From contig BAAFSQ010000069.1 of NCBI GenBank assembly GCA_054661495.1, positions 1-44,233 of the forward strand: a stretch of 44,233 nt of DNA, in the 5' to 3' direction. Each line of letters begins with the position of its first letter. Position 1 is the stretch's first letter. Shown here piece by piece: positions 1-10,230 of the stretch. The notes under the pieces are model-generated. The model searched no databases. It had not been told where the DNA came from and saw nothing but the letters and a program-made list of their open reading frames with translations. The stretch is from Zygophlyctis sp. KS116 (Eukaryota; Chytridiomycota). Made by a program: the position numbers and the translations under genes.

Positions 1-2715
1 TCCTGAAGAAATTGAAAGATTGACTAATTTGCAAACTCTGTAATTATTTTAAAACTTAAAATGAAAGTGATCTTTCCGGAAATTCCCTCTCAGATTCAAT
101 CCCTGCTGAAATTGAAAAATTAAAAAGTTTGGAATATCTGTAATTATTTTAAAAATTAAAATTCAAGTTATCTAGCCGACAATCAACTCTCAGGATCAAT
201 TCCTGCAACAATTGGAAATTTGATAAATTTGCGCGAACTGTAATTATCCTCTAAATTTACAATGAAAGTTATCTTAACGACAATCAACTATCCGGTTCAA
301 TTCCTGCAGAGATTGGAAATTTGATAAATTTGCAAAGACTGTAATTATTTTAAAAATTAAAAATGAAAGTCGTCTTCACAACAATCACCTCTCGGGACAA
401 ATTCCTGAAGAAATTGAAAATTTAAACAGTTTAGAATTGTTAAGTACCGTTGAAGGCAATCCACTCTTAGATTCAAATCCTGCAGAACCTGGAAATTCGT
501 CAAGTGTGATCCCAGGAAATGATCCTACATTCATTAATACAACTGCTAGTTGTACATCGACTTCTTCTGACTGCTGCTGGGTTGTCCGATCTTGGCAAAT
601 GATGGGTCAAACTATTCCAAGTGACATCTCACCTACAGACAACAGTTGTTGTAGTAAGTCTATGGATGGTGTGACTTGTGATGGAAACTCTAAAATCACA
701 AGCATCAGGTGGATTAAGAAAGGTTTGAATCAGCATATTCCTTCTGGAATTGGAAATTTGAAAAGTTTAACTCATCTGTAAATTTTTCCAAAATTAAAAG
801 TTGAAGTGATCTTAACGGAAATTATCTTACAGGACCAATCCCTCCGGAAATTGGAGAGTTGACTCATTTGACTCATCTGTAATTTTTTAAAGATTCATAT
901 CAAAGTTCTCTGACGCTCAACGCACTATCTGGGCCTATTCCCAAAGAGATTGGAAAGCTGACAAATCTAAATAAACTGTAATTATTTCTTAAATAATAAC
1001 AAGTGCTGTTAATTTCAATCAAATAACTGGATCGATTCCAGCAGAGGTCGGATTTTTGACAAAGTTGAAATATCTGTAACTTTCTTTTTAGTTTAATTCA
1101 CAGCGGTCTTTATGAAAACAAACTATCTGGATCAATACCTCCATCGATTGGAACTTTTCCTAGTTTAACTGATCTGTAAGTTTTCTGAATTTAAGATCAA
1201 AGTTATCTTTTCAAGAATGCTGGTTTAAATGACACGTTTATTCCAAGCTGTCAAATGGGAGTAAGTTATTCTGGGACAACAGTAAACGTCACTTACCCAA
1301 ACAGCTGTTTTAACCCGGTTACAACCACAACAACGACAACAGCTAGAAAAACCACAGCTATTACAACCAGAACGACAACCACAGCTATTACAACCAGAAC
1401 GACAACCACAGCTATTACAACCAGAACGACAACCACATCTACAACAACCTCTTCCGGAGAAGAAGAAGAAGAAAACGATGATGAAGAAGAAAACGATCAA
1501 GAACATAACAATCAAGTCGAAGGAGAAGGGCAAGGGCCAGATGCTGTAGGTGGTGCGGGTGCTGCGGGTGCTGTAGGTGGTGCGGGTGCTGTAGGTGCTG
1601 TAGGTGGTGCGGGTGCTGTAGGTGGTGTAGTTGAAGTAGTGGATGGTGTATTAGATAATGAAGGTGGTGGTGAGGAAACGGTACAAACTGGGGCAGGGAG
1701 TGGTATAGTTGGACCGTTTACCAACGAAGATTCCGAAACTTCTATCAAAACTACTGCATCAATCCAAACTACTGAATCTATCAAAACTACTGCATCTATA
1801 CAAACTACTGAATCTATCAAAACTACTGCATCTATCAAAACTACTGCATCTATCCAAACTACTGAATCTATCAAAACTTCTGCATCTATCAGAACTACTG
1901 CATCTGTCCAAACTACTGAATCTATCAAAACTGCTGCATCTATCCAAACTACTGAATCTATCAAAACTTCTGCATCTATCAAACCAATCCAAACTACTGA
2001 ATCTATGACATCTGCAACAACAGCCGGCAATGACAATGATGAAGGAAATGATCTAAATTTTACTGGAGGTGGTGGTACTGCCCCAACAACTGCTGTGTCT
2101 GTTGACACTTCAGGCGATGGGAGCACAACTACAGCCACAGCTATGATTTCACTCCCCAACTGTTCTCAAGATTCTCAAGACTGCTGTTGGGTTGTCAAAG
2201 CTTGGCAAATAATGAAAGGTTCTCCTTCAAACATATCATTTTCAGATAACAGTTGTTGTACCAAGCATATGGACGGCGTGACTTGTGAAAATTCCAAAGT
2301 TACAAAGATTATTTGGAATCAAAAAGGTTTGTCGCAAAGCATTCCCGTAGCAATGGGAAATTTAAAAAGTTTAATGAATCTTGATCTTGGACACAATAAT
2401 ATCACAGGTTCAATTCCTCAAAAACTTGGAAATTTGAAAAATTTGAAAAATCTGTAACTATTTTAAGATTTAATATTAAAGCATTTTCAGCAAAAACAAG
2501 CTGAGTGGACCAATCCCTGCAGAAATTGGAAAGTTGACAAATCTTAAAAATCTGTAACTATATTAAATTTAAAATTCTACTAGTTATCTTGACAGGAATT
2601 CTAACTTAAATGGCACATTTACTCCATTATGTGATATGGAAGTGTAAGAATCTTTATTTGATAAATATCTAGGTTTTATAACGGGACAGACGTGAAGGTC
2701 AATCAATGTACTTGA
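1..2715 (+). CDS. Surface LRR protein, 3' part, one LRR per exon
   Basis: Partial at the left edge; the reading frame enters at base 2. Thirteen exons are joined by twelve introns of 26-30 nt, all phase 2: 2-39, 68-139, 168-239, 269-340, 370-777, 807-878, 906-977, 1004-1075, 1104-1175, 1203-2453, 2482-2553, 2584-2643, 2673-2715. Most internal exons are exactly 72 nt and encode one 24-residue plant-type LRR (LxLxxNxLSGSIPxxIGxLxxL). Two long exons carry a Cys-rich cap beginning DCCWVV and ending MDGVTC (near 580-690 and 2180-2290), resembling an LRR N-terminal cap. The second long exon also holds Thr-, acidic- and Gly/Ala-rich linkers like a stalk. Blocks two and three end in similar C-caps (NDTFIPSC and NGTFTPLC). 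No membrane anchor is seen before the stop; the signal peptide would lie off-window. Role inferred: extracellular recognition or adhesion. Confidence 0.8.
1354..1434 (+). repeat. 27-bp perfect tandem repeat, 3 copies, Thr-rich linker
   Basis: Three identical 27-bp units (1354-1380, 1381-1407, 1408-1434) encode TAITTRTTT within the LRR protein linker. The length keeps frame, so copy-number change would not break the gene. Thr-rich sequence suggests an O-glycosylated stalk. Confidence 0.9.
1545..1632 (+). repeat. Gly/Ala/Val-rich degenerate repeat
   Basis: Degenerate 15-bp-like units rich in GGTGCGGGTGCTGTA encode Gly-Ala-Val runs just after an acidic Glu/Asp/Asn stretch in the LRR protein linker. 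Confidence 0.8.
1740..2007 (+). repeat. 18-bp degenerate minisatellite encoding SIKTTA/SIQTTE
   Basis: About fifteen imperfect in-frame 18-bp units encode alternating SIKTTA and SIQTTE hexapeptides in the LRR protein stalk. Single-base variants (TSA, AAS, SIR) show drift between units. The other frames stay open over the repeat only because of its regular composition. Confidence 0.9.
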
Positions 2716-3162
2716 TTTAACTGTGTATATTAGAAATGATCAATGTTCCGACTTGATTATTCTTAGTACAGAATCATACTGTTTTTTCTTGCTTTTCATT
2801 TCTCTACTTTTTGATTCGCAATTCTGAGTTTTTTAACTTCCAAACCATGACCTTTGTTAGATTTGGTACCGGGCATTCATTTTGGGACCGGAAAGTTACT
2901 TTAAGCACCAGCATAAAACTTATTTAAAATCTAATATTGTGTCCGCCGATTAAAGACAATGATTCCAGATGCGATAATAGCTGCTTTATCATTTGCATCC
3001 AAAATATGTTTGATCAGCAAAGTGAACGAGTCCGTTGTCATCAAGACTGAAAGACCTGCGCCGCAAATGCCGTCAAGTTTTTTCTCTTAAACAGCAGGTA
3101 AGATATCAGTTTCTTAAAATATCAGACTGAAATTTTAAATCTTGAATTTGATGCTTTCAGCA
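2716..3162. other. Intergenic or 5' region of the Crinkler gene
   Basis: No clear gene. An ATG at 2960 opens a short frame that stops near 3090. Its end is followed by a good donor (GTAAGA near 3097), and an acceptor ending CTTTCAG lies at 3160, just before the Crinkler ATG. A short 5' exon, possibly holding remains of a Crinkler header, could therefore be present, but I could not join it in frame. Confidence 0.4.
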
Positions 3163-4983
3163 ATGTCTTCAAGCAAACATCTGCCAAATCCAAGAAAGCG
3201 ACCAATTAGTGAAGTAGATGCCGAGTTCCCTTCTTTACCGATGAAATCATTTGAAGCGACCATTGAATTTGCTAAAAAGTCACAAGAAGCACTGCAGTCT
3301 GTTGGAAAAGGTCTATCCTCTGCTGGTTTTTCCGGAACATCTTCCCTGTTTCTTCCTCTGATTTCTCCTAATCAACTTCAACATAGATTTGATGTTGGCG
3401 AAGATGACTCTGTCTTTGTGATGGTGAGAAAGTCATATCCTCTCCTTAAGCAAGAAGTTGATAGTCTTAATGTCAGGAAATACTCTGGAATCTATGTTAG
3501 AGGTCCTGTGGGAGTTGGAAAGAGCTATTTGCTGTATCTCTTGGCTGCTGAATATCGGCTGAATAGGGAAAGATATAGAGTTACATACATTAATGACTGT
3601 GCTTTGTGGAGGGATGTTGGAAACGAGATTTTCCTCAGAGAACTTGTTACTACCTTTTACAACGATACGGTCGGAAAAAAGTACATTGTAGAATGGTGTA
3701 AAGCAGTCTCTCGAAGGGACAAGGCGGAAAAGATGATGAAGATGATTGATTCTATTGTCAAATATGTTCACAAGAACAATCTTGAATGGATTCTTATTTT
3801 TGACCAGCACAATGCTTTGTTTAATCCTTCAATTGTCAAGGAATTTCCATTCAATCTTATCAATGCAATTTCTCGTAAGATGGCTTCTAATATCAAGGTT
3901 GTTATTTCAGCATCTGCCAATAATGAAGGATATCCTACCGAAATGCAAGGATGGCATACTCACGATATTTCTAGTCACGGTTTTGATGAGGAAGAATTCC
4001 AAGTCTGGTGTGATCATTACTCTCTTGAAGATAATACCAAAGTCAATCATGAGTCTGACGAGGCCAATGATGCTCTGTACTGGACTGGTGGTGTTCCATA
4101 TGAATTGTTTTTGCTTTGGAAGCAACCAATTAAGGGCTTGATTGAGAAAACACATAATTATCGGAAACAGAGACTTGTAGAAATGAGGTTTCATCATGGA
4201 AATTTTTATGACAAATTATCGGAAGAAAAGAAAGATCATCTCAAAGAGTGTATCTCTCGTATGGCTCTAAAGATGACTCCTCCCGAAGGATTAGAAGGAA
4301 TGGACAGGCAACTCTTTGATATAATCAAAGATGATGAGACAGGTACCGAAATCATAACAGCTTTGAATCCAGTTGCTCGTCGTGCATTGTTGGGGTACCA
4401 TGGCAAAGATACTCTGATTAGGTCCCTTACAATTGTCACTGAGCTTGTTTTGATAGGTTCAGAGTATACGAATGCAATCAAGGGTAAAATCTCTGAAATT
4501 TACATTACTACTTTGATTGAAATATCTTCACTCTTTACTTTTAAATTCAGAAAGGTTAGAAGAATAGGATTTCCTGATGATGTTCCAGAAATCAAGAGAA
4601 TAGAAATCAAATCAGTGGTTCATTTCCTCAAGAACAGTCTTCCGGTAAAGACATCACTCAATAAGAACCTCTCAACATTGTTTGTTCCTGAATCTCCCAC
4701 TTATCCAAGGTTTGATTTCTTTATTTGGGATTCTACACGCCAGGTTCTTATGGGGTTTCAAGTAACAGTAAAGAATCCTATTTCTAAACATTCAAAACTG
4801 GAAAGCTCTCGAGCGTGGGAACTATTCTGCTTTGGTAAAGAAAAACAAACGCCTATGGAATTGTATTGGGTTGCACCGAAACGTTGCGTTGGGAAAGAAA
4901 CAGGGCCAGTTTGGGATGATTCCATCATATTATTTGAAGATTTGAGTAATGATTTTCCTGCACTGGGTAATTTATCTCTTTAA
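3163..4983 (+). CDS. Crinkler-type P-loop NTPase with nuclease-like C-terminus
   Basis: Single long exon of 606 aa from the ATG at 3163, chosen because an acceptor-like CTTTCAG sits directly upstream. Walker A GPVGVGKS lies at residue 114. A Walker B-like segment WILIFDQHN lies near residue 210, with DQHN in place of the usual DD/DE. A sensor-like region follows (ASANN, then GGVPYELFLLW). The C-terminal part from residue 517 (FDFFIWD, then MGFQVTVKNP) resembles the restriction-endonuclease-like fold of Crinkler/RHS-type effectors, in which Q-x-T replaces the ExK motif. The usual ubiquitin-like header is missing or in an unrecognised upstream exon. Lack of introns contrasts with neighbours and suits a mobile or acquired family. 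Family role (known): proteins delivered into host or rival cells, often nuclear. The target here is unknown. Confidence 0.72.
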   Translation: MSSSKHLPNPRKRPISEVDAEFPSLPMKSFEATIEFAKKSQEALQSVGKGLSSAGFSGTSSLFLPLISPNQLQHRFDVGEDDSVFVMVRKSYPLLKQEVDSLNVRKYSGIYVRGPVGVGKSYLLYLLAAEYRLNRERYRVTYINDCALWRDVGNEIFLRELVTTFYNDTVGKKYIVEWCKAVSRRDKAEKMMKMIDSIVKYVHKNNLEWILIFDQHNALFNPSIVKEFPFNLINAISRKMASNIKVVISASANNEGYPTEMQGWHTHDISSHGFDEEEFQVWCDHYSLEDNTKVNHESDEANDALYWTGGVPYELFLLWKQPIKGLIEKTHNYRKQRLVEMRFHHGNFYDKLSEEKKDHLKECISRMALKMTPPEGLEGMDRQLFDIIKDDETGTEIITALNPVARRALLGYHGKDTLIRSLTIVTELVLIGSEYTNAIKGKISEIYITTLIEISSLFTFKFRKVRRIGFPDDVPEIKRIEIKSVVHFLKNSLPVKTSLNKNLSTLFVPESPTYPRFDFFIWDSTRQVLMGFQVTVKNPISKHSKLESSRAWELFCFGKEKQTPMELYWVAPKRCVGKETGPVWDDSIILFEDLSNDFPALGNLSL

Positions 4984-5127
4984 TAAATGTGTTCTCTTCT
5001 CTGATTACTATTTGATCGTGATTGTAATGTATCCTGTCCGCCGTTCTGGGATTTAATCATACAAGCTCAAACTTAACTCTCAAGGCGAAGGCAAAATGTT
5101 TTGATATATATATTGCAAATAATTTGC

Positions 5128-6894
5128 TCACAAACTCTTTCTGATTTCTTCTATGAGAACAGTATCTGGGTTTAACGTTTCAAATAACTGGCAATCAAAT
5201 TCGTTCTTACCAGCATTCTTGCAAATAACAAGGCGTTTCGCCATCTTATCAATAGCTATAATTGATAAAACTGTTTGAATGTATGCATCAATTAAATCAT
5301 CAATCCCAATGCCTAAACAGTTAAAATCTTTGCGATCCATTAAAAGAAGACGCGAGCTTTCACTTCCCCAACTATTTTCTCCAAGTTTTACAGATAAATT
5401 GGTTCCCAGCATTTCCCATGAAGTGATGCTTGGATCATCGGTCAGATTTTTCAATAGAGGCAGACGAGCTTTTCTTGCATAACATGTAACTGGCATAAAT
5501 CCAGTCTCTGTTGCAATCACCATCATTCTTAAATCGGATACAAATGTTTGATTCTTCTTATTTGGAATTGTACCTACATGATAAAATTGACCAGATCTAG
5601 TAATTGATGACCAAGATGCATTTCCAACCAATGATTGGACTATAAATTTATCATAATGATGATCAGTATTCATAAAATCTTCCAGCTCAGAAGGATTTGT
5701 AATTGTATATACTCCTTGTCCTAGATTTTAGTTTTCTTTTAGTTACCTGCATTTGAATAAGGGACTTTAATTACAGCATGCCCTCCCATAGAGTCCAATA
5801 ATAATGGTATTTCAGACTTTGAAACATTTCGACTAGTTTCTGGAGTTCTAACTGAAAGTCCAGATTCATGAATTTCAGCATTTAAGAATTCATAAGCTCT
5901 TGCAGCCATGAGTTTGTTTCTTCCACCAGCAAGACATGAAATCACCTAGAATAAAAAAATCAAAGTTACAGGATTCAGCATAAGAGTCTTTGTAACTATG
6001 GGTATTCTACTCCAAGGCTTTTGAGTAACATATCTGAAACACGCTCTTATCTTTACCCACTCTTAAATTATCTAAATTAAATTACCCAATTCTTTAGTCC
6101 GAATATACATCCATTCATTTTCCCATTTCACAGGTGGATTAGTATCATTTTCATAATATTCAGTCAAAAATACAGACTCTTTCATCACATCTGCCAAGAC
6201 TGCTGCATAACCAGACGCTTCCATTTTATTTTTATCATAGATAACTGCAAGTTCTTTCATTAAAGATAAATTTAACATACTTCCCGTAGAAACATCTAAA
6301 TCCTTTATCAGACTCTTGAATGTTTGTTCCATGACTAAGCCATAGCCTCCATATTCTGTTCCTAGCTCTGATAACAGCGGCATTGATTTTTGTCCTAAAG
6401 TTCAAATGTTAAAAATTACCTGATGGGCAAGAGTTAGTTTCAACAATGATCATTTGTCTTTGTCCAGATGAAGTTGTTACATTGAATAGATCGGATCCAG
6501 CCCATTTAAAAAAGGTCGGATTATACTCCAGCATTGATTTCAAATAGTTTATATCACACTGCGGATTTAAATGCGAATATCTGGCCAGAATCCTTTCATT
6601 GCCGAGAGAGAAAAACGAACCGACCAATGGATGAATCGTCGCATTAAGAACCCTTGGATAATAGTGGGCCTCTGCTTCAAATTCGCCTTGCTCTATGACC
6701 AAAGAATTTCTGATTTTGGGAGTAGAGATGACGATCGGACCATTCTCTGTGTTGATATCATTAGACTGTTGCGATGATAACATAAGCTTTATCACTCTGC
6801 CCACGTTTTCGCGACGCCGACGCGCGAGTTTAAGGCGCTGATCAGCAAAGGAAAATTTTAACGATCTCAACATGATTCTTACAATCCCAAACAT
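5128..6894 (-). CDS. Conserved hypothetical protein, ATP-grasp-like
   Basis: Five exons (6420-6894, 6086-6394, 5970-6061, 5747-5945, 5128-5720) with introns of 25, 24, 24 and 26 nt give 555 aa. The 92-nt middle exon is too short to stand out alone but keeps frame and encodes a well-conserved-looking [16 protein letters not shown]. Distinct motifs are [14 protein letters not shown] (near residue 150), [24 protein letters not shown] and [10 protein letters not shown]. The Lys plus Gly-rich loop and the E-x-N triad look ATP-grasp-like, but the motif order is unusual, so the fold is tentative. I recall close relatives only as uncharacterised fungal and protist proteins. The first 40 residues are basic ([11 protein letters not shown]), possibly a mitochondrial presequence. 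Substrate unknown. Confidence 0.7.
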
Positions 6895-6929
6895 TTTTCT
6901 TGATTATCTAAATCCAATAAAATATAATT

Positions 6930-8209
6930 TTAAATTTCTGAATTTGATCCATCATTTTGAATGATTTGATGCACCTCAAATAGATGTGATTGTGACTTGG
7001 ATAGATTGACGTCTTTTAAATCTAAAGATTTTTGTAATCCTTCAGACAAGTTTAGTGATGATGATGCTCTACTTAGTGAGCCAGGACTGACGGATTCTTC
7101 AGTTCCTAGATGAATATGTGATTTAGATATTCCCGCAGCCAACTTATTGACTGCCTTGATGACATCTACAGCTTTTCCAAATATTTTCTTTGCAGTTAAT
7201 CCTTCCTTAACTTTTGGGTAGAGATCTTTGACTGGAGGTGATGGTGAAACCGGTGTGTTATAAATAGGAGATTCATAAATTGTACTTGCTGGATAAGATT
7301 CAAGAATATGGAACCATTCATGAGAAAGTGCTTGTTCTGCTGTAAGTCTTTCATTTGGATTCATAATAAATAGCTTTCTTATAAAATCCTTTGCTAAATC
7401 TTTAAAATAATTTAAAATACCTGACTCAGAGACAAAGTTCCACTCTTCATCTTCAAAATCATATTTTGCATTCATGATATTATTCATTTCTTTGACTGAA
7501 TTACTATCCTTTGTTTCAAAAGGCATGGCCCCAGATAATAAAAAGTAGGCTAAAACTCCAACAGCCCACATATCTACAGGTTTACCATGTCCTTTTTTAT
7601 TCAATATTTCTGGAGCCATATATCCAGGAGTACCACACTAAAATCAACGATAAAAATTTACAGTAGTTTTCAATAATTTAGTCTCTTCTGGATCAGTAAA
7701 TTTAGATAAACCAAAGTCTGAAATAACAATATCAAATGTTCCCTTTGATCTTAACAAAATATTTTCCGGCTTTATATCACGATGTACAATCCCTTGTGAA
7801 TGCAGAAACTTTAGTACTTCAACAACTGTTTTTACTATTCCTGCTGCATCCTCTTCATAGAATGAGCCTTTAGCGATGATCCGATCGAACAATTCCCCAC
7901 CGGTACATAAATCCATAACCAGATATAAGTTATTCGGAGTCTCAAAGTAATCATGCAATTGAATTGTGCTGGGATGTCCTTTCGAGACCTTTTTCAATAT
8001 TTCAATTTCATTAATTATATCCTTCTCTCTGCCTTTCATCAGCTTCTTATTGATCACTTTGACTGCAAACTTTTCCCCAGTCTTTAGATGAATGGCCTCT
8101 TTTACAGTCGCAAAACTACCTTCCCCAAGGATTTTTCCAGTCTAAGAGGTCAATGAATTCTACATACCTTGTATTCACAGGGAGCAAGAGATGGTTTTGT
8201 TGGACTCAT
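6930..8209 (-). CDS. CaM-kinase-like Ser/Thr protein kinase
   Basis: Three exons (8168-8209, 7662-8141, 6930-7637; introns 26 and 24 nt) give 409 aa. The 42-nt first exon encodes MSPTKPSLAPCEYK and is placed because it restores the Gly-loop exon. Kinase motifs are complete: GEGSFATV, catalytic Lys in FAVKVINKK, HRDIKPEN, SDFGLSKF, TCGTPGYMAPE. The activation-loop join TC falls exactly on an intron. After the kinase domain a basic amphipathic segment (AKKIFGKAVDVIKAVNKL) resembles the autoinhibitory/calmodulin-binding region of CaMKI-type kinases; this is inference. A Ser-rich tail follows. Likely a Ca2+/calmodulin-regulated cytosolic kinase. Its stop is 35 bp from the start codon of the downstream same-strand gene. 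Confidence 0.9.
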
Positions 8210-8328
8210 AATAATAAACAAATATAACCAGCGCCACCAGTGAGCGGCCCATTGAAAACTTAATCGTTACAAGTAATAAATAATTTATAAGTACAAAACA
8301 CAATCATTGTACAAGCTTACTATAATAT

Positions 8329-10100
8329 TTAGCAGCAGATATTATTTAATTTGGCCGATAATCGCTTTCCGTGGGGAGTAGATCGGATAACAGGCAAGAG
8401 GGATTGAATATTCTTGATCAGCTACAAGTTATAAATAGAATATTACCCATTCTTTTTGGCTTGGAGAAGCATACTCCAATGCAGTTTGAACGACATAGTT
8501 TGCATAGGAATCTTTCAAGAGAGATTCAAGTCGGTTTTTGTCCAAGAGTTCAGCAATTATTTTATATCTACTTTTTTTATCTGCAACACGAATACACTAC
8601 TTATAAGATTATACTTGAAACCTTTTCAATAACATTAGAACTGAATTTCTGAACCGAGAGAATGCAAATATTATTCAAAAATCTCTCAATTATTGAGCTA
8701 ATGAATTCAGCAGCATTTAGATCTAGGATATATTGAACTACATAGTTTCCAAAAGGATTCTTTTACTTAGATGAGAAAATTACCTGAACTAATGCCAGTC
8801 CATAAGTTACTATTTCAGTTATCAATTTCTCTTTTTGATCCAACTTTGCATAATCAATGCAGCGCTGTATTACACAGCAGCCATGTCTATGAGTTGCTAC
8901 TAAAATCACATTAGAAGCTATTGAATCATAAATAAATTGATTATGTTGGGGTTTAAAATAAATAAGACATTTTTGAATGACATGATTTCCATTCAAATCC
9001 TTTTTTTAAGTTTTTTTTATAAAATTACCATAATAAGTTCAATGACATCAATTCTTAAAGTTTGAATTACAGTATTTATCTAGTTTTAGAAGTTAAAATT
9101 ACTAAAGCAGTAGATGCAACTACTTCACATAATTTCTGAGCAGCACGAGTCCCATGACTATTCTTACAAATAGATACTAAATGAGGAATAACCAAATCCA
9201 CAACTTCTTTTTTTTGATCTAGAGTAGAATAATCAAGCATTTTTTGACAAAGATAATTCCCAAAAGGATCAATCATCAATTCAGGAAAAGAAGTAGAGAC
9301 TTCACGAAATAATAAATCTAAATCCCCATCTTTACATTCATCCAACTTTCTTTGAAGAAATCTACAACCTTGTTGATCCTTACAAAGTAACAATAAATGT
9401 CCTTCAAAGTCTAAAACATCTGCATTTACAAAATGATGAGCTAAACCATTACTAAAAGTATTTTTACATTCTAAAATCCTTGGTTTATTCCCATTCTTGT
9501 TAAACTTTTGAGAATTTTGCCCATAAACGGTGTTTGAATTTACATCTCCAAAATAACCCAGTCTATTATTCCCTTCAACAGGTATTTGAGGCCCCATTAC
9601 TTGCGGATTTAAAACATGAACAAACTTGCAACTATTTCCTCTTGCACAATATCCCTGAAGAAAAAATGAACAAATCGCAGGCATAGCATTAGTATTTGAG
9701 CTCATTACAGGTTCAAACTTTGATCCTTTAAACGACTTTGACCCAGAATTAACATGACCTTGATTGCCTTGAAATTATTATAATAAATATACTCCAAACA
9801 TCTTTAAAAGAACCATTCTGACTTTTAAATCCTTTTTCCTTAATTTCTAAAAACGATACCAAAGTCAATTAAAGAATCTTTAGAGTCAATCGTCAACAAT
9901 GAATCTTGTTCCGTCTCATCCATATTTAAAGAATCTACAGATTTCCACAATTCTTCAATTGGACTTGTCGACCATGATGCATCCGAGTCTGAAAGAAACA
10001 AGTTCTAAGTTTTAAAAAGCAATATGCAAACCTCACGAATACAAATATCATTAAAAGACTCTTCATACAACCATTGTCTTTCAAGTATAGAACCAATCAT
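8329..10100 (-). CDS. PUF (Pumilio) RNA-binding protein with CCCH zinc finger
   Basis: Nine exons give 521 aa: 10032-10100, 9860-10004, 9793-9831, 9103-9767, 9029-9079, 8784-8999, 8622-8759, 8447-8596, 8329-8421; introns 27, 28, 25, 23, 29, 24, 25 and 25 nt. A CCCH finger (C-x7-C-x5-C-x3-H, in CSFFLQGYCARGNSCKFVH) precedes a Pumilio array. PUF repeat cores are visible: QGCRFLQ, FGNYLCQK, HGTRAAQK, NGNHVIQK, HGCCVIQR, FGNYVVQY, SSNVIEKC, YANYVVQT, ending LLPVIRSTPHGKR. The later repeats lie on exons of 51-216 nt and appear only after removing introns. PUF proteins bind UGUR motifs in 3' UTRs and repress translation or stability. A CCCH finger in front of the PUF domain is an uncommon layout. 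Confidence 0.88.
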
Positions 10101-10230
10101 GACAGTTATTTGATAAATCAAAACTGCTACCGCCTTGTTGTAGGAGTAAAAAACATGTCCGATTTAACATGTCCGATTTTGATTTACGAATGACTATTCT
10201 TAAAACCCTACATGAAAAATGTAAACCCTA
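10101..10230. promoter_or_regulatory. Divergent promoter with tandem 14-mer and AAACCCTA boxes
   Basis: Divergent 130-bp region between the PUF gene (minus) and mitochondrial RRF (plus). It holds a perfect tandem duplication of AACATGTCCGATTT at 10152-10165 and 10166-10179. Two AAACCCTA boxes lie at 10203-10210 and 10223-10230, the second touching the RRF ATG. AAACCCTA resembles the telo-box found near translation-related genes in several eukaryotes. Regulatory meaning is inference. Confidence 0.5.

Noticed and set aside
1225-2159. Long minus-strand and alternate-frame open frames across the LRR stalk
   Set aside because: They arise from the repetitive, stop-poor minisatellites; the plus frame continues LRR exons on both sides with proper splice sites, the others do not.
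8371-8652. Plus-strand 93-codon frame
   Set aside because: It is antisense to the last two exons of the PUF gene, whose repeats and terminal LLPVIRSTPHGKR are clearly on the minus strand.
9961-10034. 43-nt version of PUF intron 1 ending at TTTCTTTCAG
   Set aside because: It puts the next exon out of frame; the 27-nt version keeps frame into the zinc-finger exon.
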